NCBI RefSeq assembly: GCF_003026475.1
Contig: NZ_PYMC01000005.1
Location: 62,001 to 126,000, forward strand
DNA length: 64,000 nucleotides
Origin: Photobacterium lipolyticum
GTDB lineage: Bacteria; Pseudomonadota; Gammaproteobacteria; Enterobacterales; Vibrionaceae
Direction: 5' to 3'
The notes beneath the pieces are model-generated. The model ran no database searches. It was not told the origin of the DNA and worked only from the letters and a program-made list of their open reading frames with translations. The translations under genes were made by a program, and so were the position numbers. The first letter of the stretch is position 1. Every line of letters starts with the position of its first letter. Below, in pieces: positions 15,930 through 25,314 of the stretch.

Positions 15930-16616
15930 CTACTTAGGCAGCTCAATCTCAATTTTCCGATTCAGTGCATCCAGCTCTTTATTCAGCGCACTGAGCTCTG
16001 CTTCTTTACTTTCAACAAGATCGAGTTTGGCTTCATATTTATCGCAATCCGCCTGTGAAACCCAATTCCAGCTTTTCCCGGATTTGAATTCATCACATAC
16101 CTTCTTAAATTCTTTGACTACAGATTTCGCTTTCTTAACTCCGCTTTCAGCGTTAACAATTTGCTTTTGCAGCTCCAACTGTTGTTGATACAATTCTTTA
16201 GAATTAGTTAATACCGCCTTCTGTTTTTCGGTCGTGGTTTTCAATTCAACCACTTTGGTATCTAACTTTTTCGTCGTAACTGAAAGTTGCTTCTGTTTCC
16301 GCTTCAGATTAACAATTTGAGCTTCGTAAGCTGCTCTCTGTTGGTCAAACTCCGCCGCTTTCTGTTCTAACTGTGCAGCCAGTTGCTCCAGTTCTAGCGT
16401 TTTCTGGGTTTCTAATTCTTCGTAGCGGCTCTGCAACGCATTTTTATCTTCAATTAACTGCGCATTTTCTTGTGTTAACAGATCATGATCTTCTTGACTC
16501 GGCCCCTGGTCACGATTCCAGAAAGCTGACGCAAGCACCAAGCCCAGCACTAAACCCACAAACAACGACGCTTTCCATGACGCTGTAATGTTCATTGATT
16601 TCGCTTTTTTTAACAT
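15930..16616 (-). CDS. Membrane-anchored coiled-coil protein, unknown function
   Basis: The 228-residue protein has one N-terminal membrane segment (about 15-32, SLFVGLVLGLVLASAFW) followed by a long heptad-rich coiled coil from about 45 to 160, rich in Glu, Gln, Lys and Leu. A second coil runs near 195-225. Two cysteines (about 174 and 192) lie between the coils in VCDEFKSGKSWNWVSQADC and could form a disulfide if the domain is periplasmic. The architecture resembles envelope scaffold or chromosome-partition-like proteins, but I assign no function. AGGTG precedes ATG 16616, and a strong terminator ends the gene. Confidence 0.8.
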   Translation of the reverse strand: MLKKAKSMNITASWKASLFVGLVLGLVLASAFWNRDQGPSQEDHDLLTQENAQLIEDKNALQSRYEELETQKTLELEQLAAQLEQKAAEFDQQRAAYEAQIVNLKRKQKQLSVTTKKLDTKVVELKTTTEKQKAVLTNSKELYQQQLELQKQIVNAESGVKKAKSVVKEFKKVCDEFKSGKSWNWVSQADCDKYEAKLDLVESKEAELSALNKELDALNRKIEIELPK

Positions 16617-16915
16617 GCCTACACCTTATTGATAAGTTATGACCAGCCCCTGAAACATAACAACACTCGTTGAAATGACCATAAGGATGTTATGTGAATA
16701 ATATCAGCAAGATAGCTCTTCTGTGTCAGGTTTATATCAATATTAAAGTAAAACACGATAAAACAAGCTCATTCTGCTAATCATTTCTGTTTGAAAGTAC
16801 CGTTGTAAAAACGTTGTATGTCTTAATATATCCAATGTCTAAGACATCTGTTTCACCGATAACCAGCTACAGTCTTTAAATACCATCAAGCAACAACGAA
16901 CATATAGGTATCAGC
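16617..16915. other. Divergent intergenic region
   Basis: About 300 AT-rich bases between divergent genes. No gene, repeat or convincing operator was seen. Confidence 0.45.
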
Positions 16916-17404
16916 ATGATCACCGAGCTGTTATTTCTGACTGTATCTGCATTCTCAATACCCTTGCTTGAGAATTCCAGCCATCTACAAATCGATCACA
17001 ATTGCCATCTTGCAATCAACGAAGAAAGACACCAAAAAGACATAGTGCTACTCTTTTCATCGAGCCCGAAAGCTGAATTAAAAGTGCAGATTTACCACCG
17101 CATTCCAATTCCGGTCCCTTCCTCAGGAATGTTGGAACAGCTCTCGTTCAACCCTGATACATCTTACGATAATGCACAATTTTCGGTATCTCATGAACTG
17201 TATAAAGAGCTAAAACCGGATATCAACATCTATTCAACAACCATCGATACAACGGCATTGGCAACCCAACGCTTTTCCGATCATTTCAGGCTCGGCGGGT
17301 ATAAAACATTATTGAAAGTTGAGGGCATAGCCCCCTCCCTTGCATTTATTGCCGATCGAAATCAGGCAGAAGCATTCTATAAATGCGCAAATCAACCGTT
17401 CTAG
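16916..17404 (+). CDS. Hypothetical protein, possibly exported
   Basis: This is a 162-residue frame preceded by TAGGTATCAGC. The first 17 residues (MITELLFLTVSAFSIPL) are hydrophobic but lack a basic start, so export is uncertain. Two cysteines (about residues 30 and 157) bracket the body and could pair. The rest is mixed polar sequence without a motif I recognise. Length, Shine-Dalgarno and position in an otherwise empty interval favour a real gene, probably monocistronic. It could be a small periplasmic protein; no function is proposed. Confidence 0.6.
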   Translation: MITELLFLTVSAFSIPLLENSSHLQIDHNCHLAINEERHQKDIVLLFSSSPKAELKVQIYHRIPIPVPSSGMLEQLSFNPDTSYDNAQFSVSHELYKELKPDINIYSTTIDTTALATQRFSDHFRLGGYKTLLKVEGIAPSLAFIADRNQAEAFYKCANQPF

Positions 17405-17507
17405 TCAGTGCGAAAATATCAAGCTGAATAAACATCAAGACAATCAATAACTGAGCTGATAATGTGAAACGTCTTATGGAATTTTGGGCAGAAAAGGAAT
17501 TGATATT

Positions 17508-18155
17508 ATGCCAGTCTCTGAATGGATGACTTTTGTCGTTGCTATTACTGTGCTGACGATTACCCCCGGATTAGACACGGTGTTGGTGATCAGAAATACC
17601 AGCCGAGGCGGCTGGAAAGATGGCGTGACCAGTAGCTTTGGTATTTGCAGCGGTTTGTTTGTACACGCAACCCTGTCAGCGGTGGGAATTTCTTTTATTC
17701 TCGTTCAGTCAGCATGGCTGTTTCAGACCATTAAGCTTGCAGGAGCCGCTTACCTGATTTATTTAGGTTTTTGTAGCCTGAAAAGTGGTTTTCGCTCAGG
17801 AGCGCTGGGGATCATTGGGAACGAGCAGATCTCATCGAATCAGTTCAACCTGCGACGTTCGTTCGCGGAAGGCTTTTTGTCCAATGTATTGAATCCGAAA
17901 ACAGCTATCTTTTACTTGGCGTTTTTACCTCAGTTTATTAATCCGGAAGGTTCAGCAATATCGCAGGCGTTCATTCTGGCTGGGATTCATTTCTTGCTGG
18001 CTATGGTGTGGCAGTCTTCTTTATCGCTGTTAATTGAAAGAGCAAAGAACTGGCTAGCTAAACCGAAAACCAATCAATGGCTGCAGTCGTTAACGGGCTT
18101 TGTCATGGTCGCGCTTGGCTTGCAATTGCTGCTGAGCAAAAATATCCGCCTTTGA
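17508..18155 (+). CDS. LysE/RhtB-family amino acid exporter
   Basis: From ATG 17508 (AAGGAA eight bases upstream) the protein is 215 residues with about six membrane segments. The family signature ITPGLDTVLVIRNTSRGG lies near the N-terminus, and SNVLNPKTAIFYLAFLPQFI near the middle is highly typical of RhtB-type exporters. These inner-membrane proteins expel amino acids such as homoserine, threonine or lysine by proton antiport; the substrate cannot be inferred. It is monocistronic and ends at a terminator shared with the convergent gene. Confidence 0.9.
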   Translation: MPVSEWMTFVVAITVLTITPGLDTVLVIRNTSRGGWKDGVTSSFGICSGLFVHATLSAVGISFILVQSAWLFQTIKLAGAAYLIYLGFCSLKSGFRSGALGIIGNEQISSNQFNLRRSFAEGFLSNVLNPKTAIFYLAFLPQFINPEGSAISQAFILAGIHFLLAMVWQSSLSLLIERAKNWLAKPKTNQWLQSLTGFVMVALGLQLLLSKNIRL

Positions 18156-18183
18156 TTGGGCTTTACTCACAGCATTACTCAAT

Positions 18184-18213
18184 AAAAAGAACACTTCCGT
18201 GTTCTTTTTTTTT
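18184..18213. terminator. Bidirectional terminator between the lysE-like and PTS genes
   Basis: AAAAAGAACAC and GTGTTCTTTTT form a perfect stem with a TTCC loop. T runs occur in both reading directions between convergent stops. Confidence 0.9.
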
Positions 18214-18235
18214 GTCTGTCTTTCTGCCGATTGAC

Positions 18236-19288
18236 CTAGCGTGACGATAGATTCAGCGTCAGATCCCCGGGCTTGATCCAACCCGCTTTCCGCATTATTT
18301 CTGCAATACCGAAAGTCAATAAAGCGGGTAAGACTATGTGCATCAGAAAAATCACCAGATAAATTTCACTGCCAGTTTTACCCGCCGCTTCCATTGCAAT
18401 GAAGGCCTGAATTTGCCCCACCAGACCTGATGTTCCCATTCCCGCTCCAAGTGGCGTATTTTCCAGAGAAAAAACAAGCGTCGCAACCGGGCCTAAAATT
18501 GCCGATGTAATAATAGGGGGAAACCAAATCTTATGGTTCTTGATGATATTTGGCATCTGCAGCATTGACGTACCCAGCCCCTGAGCAAACACACCTGCCC
18601 AACGGTTTTCACGGAAACTCATTACCGCAAAACCCACCATCTGAGCACAACAACCCACAGTGGCAGCACCTGCCGCCAACCCATTCAGACTTAGCATAAT
18701 GGCAATCGCCGCACTGCTGATAGGCAGGGTTAATGCCATTCCCATCAGAACGGCCACCAGCATTCCCATGATAAAAGGTTGTAGCTGAGTCGCGTACATA
18801 ATGACATTACCGAGTGCCGTCATTAAGGCACCAACCTGTGGCCCGACTAAGCTTCCTACCGCGACCCCGACAATCACCGTTACAGCCGGTGTAACCAGAA
18901 TATCTACTTTGGTTTCATTGGCGACCAGTTTGCCACATTCAGTCGCGGCAATTGTCGCAATAAATGCGCCAACAGGCCCCCCCATCGCAGCCCCTGCCGC
19001 ACCCGCTGTCGTCGCGGAAAATAACACCAGAGGCGGCGCTTTTAACGCATAAGCAACAGCGACACCAATAGCCGGCCCCGTCATCTGTTTCGCGATAGGC
19101 CATAGCGTATCTGAAAACAGCGGGATCCCCAGCTTCAGCCCCAGCGTATTTAAGATAGAACCAATAAGTAATGAAGAGAATAAACCTAATGCCATGAAGC
19201 TCATGGCATGCACAAAGTAGGTTTTAACCGAAAAGTCGATACCTTTTCGGTCTAAGAAAGCGAAAAATCTGTCGTGTGTAAGTTGCAT
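18236..19288 (-). CDS. PTS_EIIC_2-type transporter (PfoR-like), orphan IIC
   Basis: The 350-residue protein is almost entirely membrane helices with many Gly/Ala-rich segments (TAGAAGAAMGGPVGAFIA, GTSGLVGQIQAFIAM, NTPLGAGMG). These fit the PF13303 group of PTS IIC proteins, sometimes annotated PfoR. There are no IIA or IIB domains and no PTS genes nearby, so sugar phosphorylation through this protein would need partners elsewhere. A non-PTS transport or regulatory role is possible. AGG lies about nine bases before ATG 19288. Confidence 0.82.
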   Translation of the reverse strand: MQLTHDRFFAFLDRKGIDFSVKTYFVHAMSFMALGLFSSLLIGSILNTLGLKLGIPLFSDTLWPIAKQMTGPAIGVAVAYALKAPPLVLFSATTAGAAGAAMGGPVGAFIATIAATECGKLVANETKVDILVTPAVTVIVGVAVGSLVGPQVGALMTALGNVIMYATQLQPFIMGMLVAVLMGMALTLPISSAAIAIMLSLNGLAAGAATVGCCAQMVGFAVMSFRENRWAGVFAQGLGTSMLQMPNIIKNHKIWFPPIITSAILGPVATLVFSLENTPLGAGMGTSGLVGQIQAFIAMEAAGKTGSEIYLVIFLMHIVLPALLTFGIAEIMRKAGWIKPGDLTLNLSSR

Positions 19289-19448
19289 TATTCTAACCTG
19301 TTATACTGCATTCAATACTGCAGATAGCTGCTGCATTTCATCCCTGATAATGTCTCTGTTTGATCATGGTTACAAACAGGCTGCAGATTCTAGCGCAATC
19401 ACGGAGAATGAAAAACCCTCTATTAATAATCACCTTAATAACGCAGTA

Positions 19449-22400
19449 TCAACTCACTTTCTTCACCAGTACCGTATTATCTTCTGCCAACTGTTTTTCC
19501 AGTTTACGCGCGACAAACTCCGGACTGTTGGTATGGCGTGCCAGCAAGCGGTAAACCACGGGGATCACCAGCAAGGTGAAAAAAGTGGCGACCAGTATTC
19601 CGGTTAACACCACAATACCAATAACTATTCGGGTTTCGGCCCCGGCACCGGTTGCTAAGATAAGCGGAACGGCACCTGCCGCTGTAGTAATAGCCGTCAT
19701 GAGTATCGGCCTTAATCGTGCTGCTGAAGCATCAATAATCGCCTGCTCGAACACGACGCCCTGATCGCGAAGTTGATTGGCGAACTCAACAATTAAAATA
19801 CCGTTTTTAGCCGCCAGCCCGACAAGCATGATGATACCGATCTGAGAGTAAATATTGAGGCTTTGATCGGTAAAATACAGCCCCAGCAAGGCACCAAACG
19901 TTGCCAGTGGTACGGTAAGCATAATAACCAGAGGGTGAATGTAACTCTCAAACTGGGCAGCCAGCACCAGGAACACAACCACAAGGGCCAGGGTAAAGAC
20001 GAAGAGGACAGAATGGCTTGAATCCTGATGGTCTTGGGACGGACCTTTGTAATTAACCACCGCATCTGCCGGAAGATGTTTTCTCACCAACTCATTTAAG
20101 TAATCCAGCCCCTGGCCCAGGGTATAATTATCAGCAAGATTCGCCTCAATGGTAATGGCCCGAACCCGGTTATAACGGTTTAACTGAGGCGCATCCGCGA
20201 ACTCTTCTACCGTCACGAGGCTTGAAAGTGGAATAAGCGTATTGGTCCGGTCAGAGCGGACATAGAGATTACTGAGATCGGCTGCGGTATTTTGTCTCTC
20301 TCGCTGCCCCTCGATAACAACATCATACTCCTCGCCACGCTGTTCAAACGTTGTCACCAATCGCGAGCCCAGCATTGATTCTAACGTTTGCCCGATATCC
20401 CGAATGGAGACACCTAAATCGCCGGCCCGGTTTCTATCGATAACAACACGGAGTTGGGGTTTGGTTTCCTTGTAGTCGTGATCGATGCCTTCTAATCCCG
20501 GCTGATTAACAGCTTCATCAACAATAATATCCCGCCACCGGGCAAGCTCTTCATAACTCCCGCCTCCAATCACAAATTGTACCGGTTTACCCACCCCGCG
20601 CCCGAAAGGCTGACGCATAACCGGGAAGGCCCTGACACCAGCCAGATCAGACAACTTTCGTTGGATATCGCTGATAATCGCGAACGCACTCCTTCGCTTT
20701 GCCCAGTCTTCCAGCACGACTATCGCGAAGCCGCCCGAGAAATCTTCAATCCGCCCCCAGCCTCGCGGGGCCCGGATCAATAAACGCTGCACCTCACCGG
20801 CTTCCACCAATGGCATCAGCCTGTACTCCACTTCGTTGATGTACGGCTGCATAAACTCATAGCTCGCCCCCTGAGGGCCATTGATGATAATAAACATCGC
20901 CCCCCGATCTTCTCTCGGGGCAAACTCAGAAGGTATTCTGCTTGCGAGCAAGCCGCTGCCAATCAGCGCCACAACCAAAATAGCCAAGACCAGGTACGGT
21001 CTTTTCAGCCAGTTATCCAGCGACGAACGATAAAATTGGGTGACGTACGCTAAAATTCCGCCAATTTTTTGTACCAGCCAGGGCTCGTACTCAACCGGCC
21101 TCATTACTTTTGAGCCCATCATGGGACTCAAGGTCAGTGCCACCAAAGAGGATAATATAACCGCGGTACTGATAGTGATGGAGAATTCCCGGAACAATTT
21201 ACCTAAATCACCCTCAAGAAAACCTATCGGCAAGAACACTGAAACCAGTACTATCGTGGTTGCAACAATGGCAAAACCGACCTGACGCGCCCCGAGAAAA
21301 GCAGCTTTCAACGGTGGCTCACCCAGCTCTATTCGCCGCTGAATGTTCTCCAGCATAACAATCGCGTCATCAACCACGATACCAATCGCCAGGATCAGAG
21401 CCAGCAAGGTCAATAAGTTGATGGTATAACCCAAGGCGTAGAGCACAATAAAGGTCCCGATCAGCGAGACAGGAACGGTCAGTGCCGGGATAAGCATGGC
21501 GCGAACGCTGCCAAGGAACAGGTAGATCACAATAACAACCAGCAGCATCGCAATAAAGAGCGTTTTAAATACTTCATCAATCGAGGCCTGAATAAAAACC
21601 GAGGAATCGTAGGATCCTGTGATCTTCATCCCTTCGGGCAAGGTAGGATTTAATTTATCCACCAGCGCATTGACGGCGCGGGCAACCGCCAGCGTATTTG
21701 CGGTCGACTGGCGATTGATCCCCAAGCCAATCATATCCTGGGTGTTACCACGAAACGAAATCCGCTCCTCTTCAGCCGCCAGTTCCACTCTGCCCACATC
21801 GCCCAAACGGATAAGGTAACCATCAGAACCGGCACTGATCACGAGCTGGGAAAAATCCTCGGGATCGATAAAGCTGCGTTGGGTACGGATTGAAAACTGG
21901 CGATTCTCTGATTCAAGGGAGCCCGCAGGCAGCTCCACATTATCGGCCCGCAAGGCATCTTCTATATCAGTTACCGTTAACCCCCTTGCGGCGAGTTTTT
22001 GTCTGTCGACCCAGATCCTTAATGCATAGGTTTTCCCCCCGCCGATACGGATGTTGGCAACACCATCAATAACCGAAAAACGGTCAACCAGATAACGGCT
22101 GGCATAGTCGGTTAGTTCCAGCGTATCCATCCGATCCGACACCAGATTCAGCCACATGATCACTTCTGAGCTGCCTGCCGCCTTTTGTACTTCCGGCGGC
22201 TCGGCTTCATCGGGTAAATTATTTAAGATCCCGGAAATCCGATCACGGACATCATTGGCTGCGGCATCAATATCCCGACCGATGCCAAATTCCAGAGTAA
22301 CGGATGAGCGGCCATCCCGGCTTTGCGAGCTGATATTGCGGATCCCTTCCAGGCCGGAAATCCCGTCTTCAACCAATTGGGTAATACGGCTTTCAACAAT

Positions 22401-22571
22401 CGCCGCTGACGCACCACGATAATTAGTGGACACGGTCACAATAGGCGGATCAATATTCGGATATTCACGCAGTGGCAGCTTGTCATAGGCGATCAAGCCA
22501 AAGGCTATCAGCAGCAGGCTGATCACAGAGCCAAAAACAGGACGTTTAACAGAGAGATCCGTCAGCAGCAT
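19449..22571 (-). CDS. RND efflux permease (HAE1/AcrB-like)
   Basis: The 1040-residue inner-membrane pump has the classic layout: a first helix (PVFGSVISLLLIAFGLIAY), a large periplasmic loop, the helix bundle with IGIVVDDAIVMLENIQRR (the paired Asp of the proton relay), a second loop, and a C-terminal bundle with NGILIVEFANQLRDQG. It exports drugs, detergents or bile-like compounds by proton antiport. Its ATG shares one base with the stop of the adaptor gene (TGATG), with AGGAGG just upstream, so the two are coupled. No outer-membrane channel gene is in the operon; a TolC encoded elsewhere would complete the pump. Confidence 0.94.
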   Translation of the reverse strand: MLLTDLSVKRPVFGSVISLLLIAFGLIAYDKLPLREYPNIDPPIVTVSTNYRGASAAIVESRITQLVEDGISGLEGIRNISSQSRDGRSSVTLEFGIGRDIDAAANDVRDRISGILNNLPDEAEPPEVQKAAGSSEVIMWLNLVSDRMDTLELTDYASRYLVDRFSVIDGVANIRIGGGKTYALRIWVDRQKLAARGLTVTDIEDALRADNVELPAGSLESENRQFSIRTQRSFIDPEDFSQLVISAGSDGYLIRLGDVGRVELAAEEERISFRGNTQDMIGLGINRQSTANTLAVARAVNALVDKLNPTLPEGMKITGSYDSSVFIQASIDEVFKTLFIAMLLVVIVIYLFLGSVRAMLIPALTVPVSLIGTFIVLYALGYTINLLTLLALILAIGIVVDDAIVMLENIQRRIELGEPPLKAAFLGARQVGFAIVATTIVLVSVFLPIGFLEGDLGKLFREFSITISTAVILSSLVALTLSPMMGSKVMRPVEYEPWLVQKIGGILAYVTQFYRSSLDNWLKRPYLVLAILVVALIGSGLLASRIPSEFAPREDRGAMFIIINGPQGASYEFMQPYINEVEYRLMPLVEAGEVQRLLIRAPRGWGRIEDFSGGFAIVVLEDWAKRRSAFAIISDIQRKLSDLAGVRAFPVMRQPFGRGVGKPVQFVIGGGSYEELARWRDIIVDEAVNQPGLEGIDHDYKETKPQLRVVIDRNRAGDLGVSIRDIGQTLESMLGSRLVTTFEQRGEEYDVVIEGQRERQNTAADLSNLYVRSDRTNTLIPLSSLVTVEEFADAPQLNRYNRVRAITIEANLADNYTLGQGLDYLNELVRKHLPADAVVNYKGPSQDHQDSSHSVLFVFTLALVVVFLVLAAQFESYIHPLVIMLTVPLATFGALLGLYFTDQSLNIYSQIGIIMLVGLAAKNGILIVEFANQLRDQGVVFEQAIIDASAARLRPILMTAITTAAGAVPLILATGAGAETRIVIGIVVLTGILVATFFTLLVIPVVYRLLARHTNSPEFVARKLEKQLAEDNTVLVKKVS

Positions 22572-23641
22572 CAACTCGCCTCCTGATAGCTAAAGCGCTC
22601 ATTCGGTCGAGTTTCGACCTTTTGCCCCGGACGTACTTTCTGTGTTCCCCGAGTAATGATCAGTTCCCCTTCGACGACACCGCTCAGAATTTCAGCTTCT
22701 CCCCGGGTACGAAACCCGACTTCAACTTTGCGCTGCTCCACCACATTGTTGTTAACCACAAAAAGAAAACTGTCTCGCTGCCGCGGCACTATGGCTTCTT
22801 CGGGCACAACCAATCCGTTACGCTGCTCGACAATAAGCCTTAATGTCATCAGCATGCCCGGGCGCAATTTCAGCTGAGGATTTTCAATCTCAGCACGAAC
22901 GACTATCGCCCGGGTTTGCGGGTTCACCCTGCTATCAATAGCGGTAACAATTCCGACAAATGGCTGCTGCGGGAAGGCGGCGGCTTCTCCTTCGATACTG
23001 GATCCCAGCTTCAACTCACCGACAAACTGCTCCGGAATAGTGAAATCGAGCTTTACTTTCTCCAGCGCATCTAGCGTCGTAACGACAATCCCGGGGGTGA
23101 GCAAGGCACCCGGGCTGATCCGACGGAAGCCGAGCAAACCGGAAAAGGGCGCCTGAATAAATCTTGCATCCAGCTCAGCCTGATTCTGGGCCAGAATGGC
23201 CCGGGCAACGTCAATGCTGGTTAACAGTTTATCCAGCTCCGAACTCGCAATCGTATTGCGTTTTACCAATCCTTCAATGCGCTTATATTCCCGTTGCTGC
23301 TCCTTGAGGTTGGCTCTTGCGGCGCGAACTTTGGCTTTTTGTTCTCCTGAACGTAAGGTCACCAGCAAATCACCGGCTTTAACTTGTTGCCCGTCTGAAA
23401 AATGAACCTGCTCAACCTTTTCTGTCACCTTGACTGACACCACCACAGACTCACGGGCCTTAACGGTTCCCAATGCCTCCACTTCCCTGCGCACATTTTG
23501 CAACACCACCGTACTGACAATGACACTGGGAGTACTGCTGCGCCTCACCTGAGCACCCTCATCACGGCCCTGCTCTTTGTACCAGACTCCGGTGGCCAAA
23601 CCTGCCAGCAAAACGATGCCTGTGATCAAGGTTATTTTCAT
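22571..23641 (-). CDS. RND efflux periplasmic adaptor (membrane fusion protein)
   Basis: The 356-residue protein starts at ATG 23641 with AGGATA close upstream and a short N-terminal membrane anchor (ITLITGIVLLAGLATGVW). It has the halves of a lipoyl/barrel-sandwich domain (VVSVKVTEKVEQVHFSDGQQ and FIQAPFSGLLGFRRISPGAL) around an alpha-hairpin (about 100-155). A beta-barrel domain with SRVNPQTRAIVVRAEIEN follows. This is the HlyD/AcrA family adaptor that bridges the permease at 19449-22571 to an outer-membrane channel. It is first in the two-gene operon. Confidence 0.93.
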   Translation of the reverse strand: MKITLITGIVLLAGLATGVWYKEQGRDEGAQVRRSSTPSVIVSTVVLQNVRREVEALGTVKARESVVVSVKVTEKVEQVHFSDGQQVKAGDLLVTLRSGEQKAKVRAARANLKEQQREYKRIEGLVKRNTIASSELDKLLTSIDVARAILAQNQAELDARFIQAPFSGLLGFRRISPGALLTPGIVVTTLDALEKVKLDFTIPEQFVGELKLGSSIEGEAAAFPQQPFVGIVTAIDSRVNPQTRAIVVRAEIENPQLKLRPGMLMTLRLIVEQRNGLVVPEEAIVPRQRDSFLFVVNNNVVEQRKVEVGFRTRGEAEILSGVVEGELIITRGTQKVRPGQKVETRPNERFSYQEAS

Positions 23642-23956
23642 TATCCTGCCTTAGTCGTGGTTACAGTGCGGTCAGTGCCAATTAATTTTTAAGTATAGTT
23701 CTGCCGTATTTCACTGAAATATTACTGATACCACTGAAGTTTAGGACAATAAGAAGAGTGCTCTATCGCAATAACGAATCTGGTTCCTACTGACAATTCA
23801 CCTAGCAGATATAGATCTCAGATTTTGCCAAATCACGTTCAAAGTAAAAAAGTATTGTTAGACGTGCCCCGCAAGCATGATGACGAGATCAACGCCATCG
23901 TTTACCTTCGCCGCTTAAGCGTCGTAGCGTAGATAATATTTTTGCGGAGAAATCCT
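23642..23956. other. Divergent intergenic region between adaptor and ligase genes
   Basis: About 315 bases with no gene seen. It should contain the promoters of both the efflux operon and the DNA ligase gene. No regulator gene is adjacent to the pump, so its control cannot be inferred. Confidence 0.45.
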
Positions 23957-24844
23957 TTGAAATTATCTCAGATCTCCATCGCTATCACGCTAATCCTCTA
24001 TCCAATCAACCAATCACTGGCTGCATCGCCATTAGTAATGCAAGCACAGAATTTTGACCCAACTAAATTTGAGCCGGAGAAAACAGAAAATACCGCAGAG
24101 AGTCATAATGAAATCACCGATTTCCTGATCAGTGAAAAGCTCGATGGCATTCGTGCCTACTGGACAGGGAAAACGCTACTGACTCGAACAGGTAATGCAA
24201 TCGCCGCACCAGTATGGTTTACCGCACCTCTGCCTGACATACCGTTAGATGGCGAGCTATGGGTTGGGCGAGGCAAGTTTCAGCAAGTCGCACAAACGGT
24301 ATTGGATCAGTTTCCAGATGACAGAGCCTGGCGATCCATTCGCTATATGATCTTTGATTTGCCCGAAAGTAAAGCCAAGTTTGAGCACCGATATCAACAC
24401 TTAACCCATCAAATCAACACTATTGAGCCCAAACACATTCAAGTCATTGAACAACGCCGTATAGCAAGTTTTACCCATCTGGAAGACTGGCTACAACACG
24501 TTGACGATAAGAAGGGTGAAGGGTTAATGCTTCATCACCGCGGTAATTTTTATCAGGCAGGACGTTCCGATCAACTATTGAAACTGAAAAGGTACCAGGA
24601 CGCTGAAGCCGTCGTTATCGGCTACGAAGAGGGGAACGGTAAATTCAAAGGAATAATGGGATCGATGTGGGTCTTAACATCAGATAAAATCAAATTCAAA
24701 ATTGGTACCGGATTTAACCAATACGATCGTGAAAATCCGCCGGAATTGGGCACAACCGTAACCTATCGATACAACGGTTACACTGACAGTGGGATCCCCC
24801 GCTTTGCTCGCTTTATCAGAACCAGAACAAATCCGGATATCTGA
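23957..24844 (+). CDS. Exported ATP-dependent DNA ligase (LigE/Lig B type)
   Basis: The protein carries the nucleotidyltransferase motif KLDGIRAYW (adenylated Lys), the further ligase motifs RTGNAIAAP, LDGELWVGRG, GEGLMLHHRG and LLKLKRYQDAEAVVIGY, and a short OB domain. This is the minimal ATP-dependent ligase type. An N-terminal signal peptide (SQISIAITLILYPINQSLAA) predicts a periplasmic enzyme that seals nicks in DNA. The best start is TTG at 23957, with CGGAG seven bases upstream; a TTG at 23942 gives five more residues. In relatives such ligases are linked to DNA uptake, but no competence gene is adjacent here. Confidence 0.88.
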   Translation: MKLSQISIAITLILYPINQSLAASPLVMQAQNFDPTKFEPEKTENTAESHNEITDFLISEKLDGIRAYWTGKTLLTRTGNAIAAPVWFTAPLPDIPLDGELWVGRGKFQQVAQTVLDQFPDDRAWRSIRYMIFDLPESKAKFEHRYQHLTHQINTIEPKHIQVIEQRRIASFTHLEDWLQHVDDKKGEGLMLHHRGNFYQAGRSDQLLKLKRYQDAEAVVIGYEEGNGKFKGIMGSMWVLTSDKIKFKIGTGFNQYDRENPPELGTTVTYRYNGYTDSGIPRFARFIRTRTNPDI

Positions 24845-25270
24845 CAACCCGCATTATTAGCGACCTTGAAATAGCATCGACGCCCTAAATATGGTGTCGA
24901 TGCTCTCGCCACCTCGAAAAATACGCCGTCATAATCTGGCTAAAAAACACATATAATCAGTATTATTCTTCAAACATACGGCAGAAATCTTTTCAAAAGC
25001 CACATTTTCGTCTGTATTCGACGCCATATTGATTGCTTAATTATTACCGCAGGCAGAATCTAACAATTTAGTTACACTTAAATCATCGGGTTATACCAAG
25101 ACTTATCGCTGGACACTGTGGCGCATGCGTGAAATGAAGTATCGCGTTATCCATTTTCAGAACAGCACTTCAGTACATTGATTCATCTGGAGATCATCAC
25201 AACAGCAATAAAAGATAGTGAAGTACTCGGCCACATAGCTCTCGGTATTACCTCTCAGCGTTTACATGAT
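24845..25270. other. Intergenic region upstream of the branched-chain dehydrogenase operon
   Basis: About 430 bases. A hairpin at 24873-24904 (AGCATCGACGCC with GGTGTCGATGCT) may end the ligase transcript but lacks a T run. The rest should carry the operon promoter. I found no copy of the LiuR-type palindrome seen at 36822 and 47932. Confidence 0.5.
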
Positions 25271-25299
25271 TTGCCGCCTCCCTCGATTGGAGACGGCAA
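25271..25299 (+). promoter_or_regulatory. Leader hairpin immediately before the E1 alpha ribosome-binding site
   Basis: TTGCCGCCTCC and GGAGACGGCAA form an 11-base stem with one mismatch and a seven-base loop. It ends three bases before AGAAGGAGC. With no T run it is unlikely to be a terminator; a role in mRNA stability or start-site access is possible. Confidence 0.5.
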
Positions 25300-25314
25300 C
25301 AGAAGGAGCTTGAG

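Noticed and set aside
24873..24904. Definite intrinsic terminator after the DNA ligase gene
   Set aside because: The hairpin is good, but the following sequence has no T run, so it is noted only in the region description.
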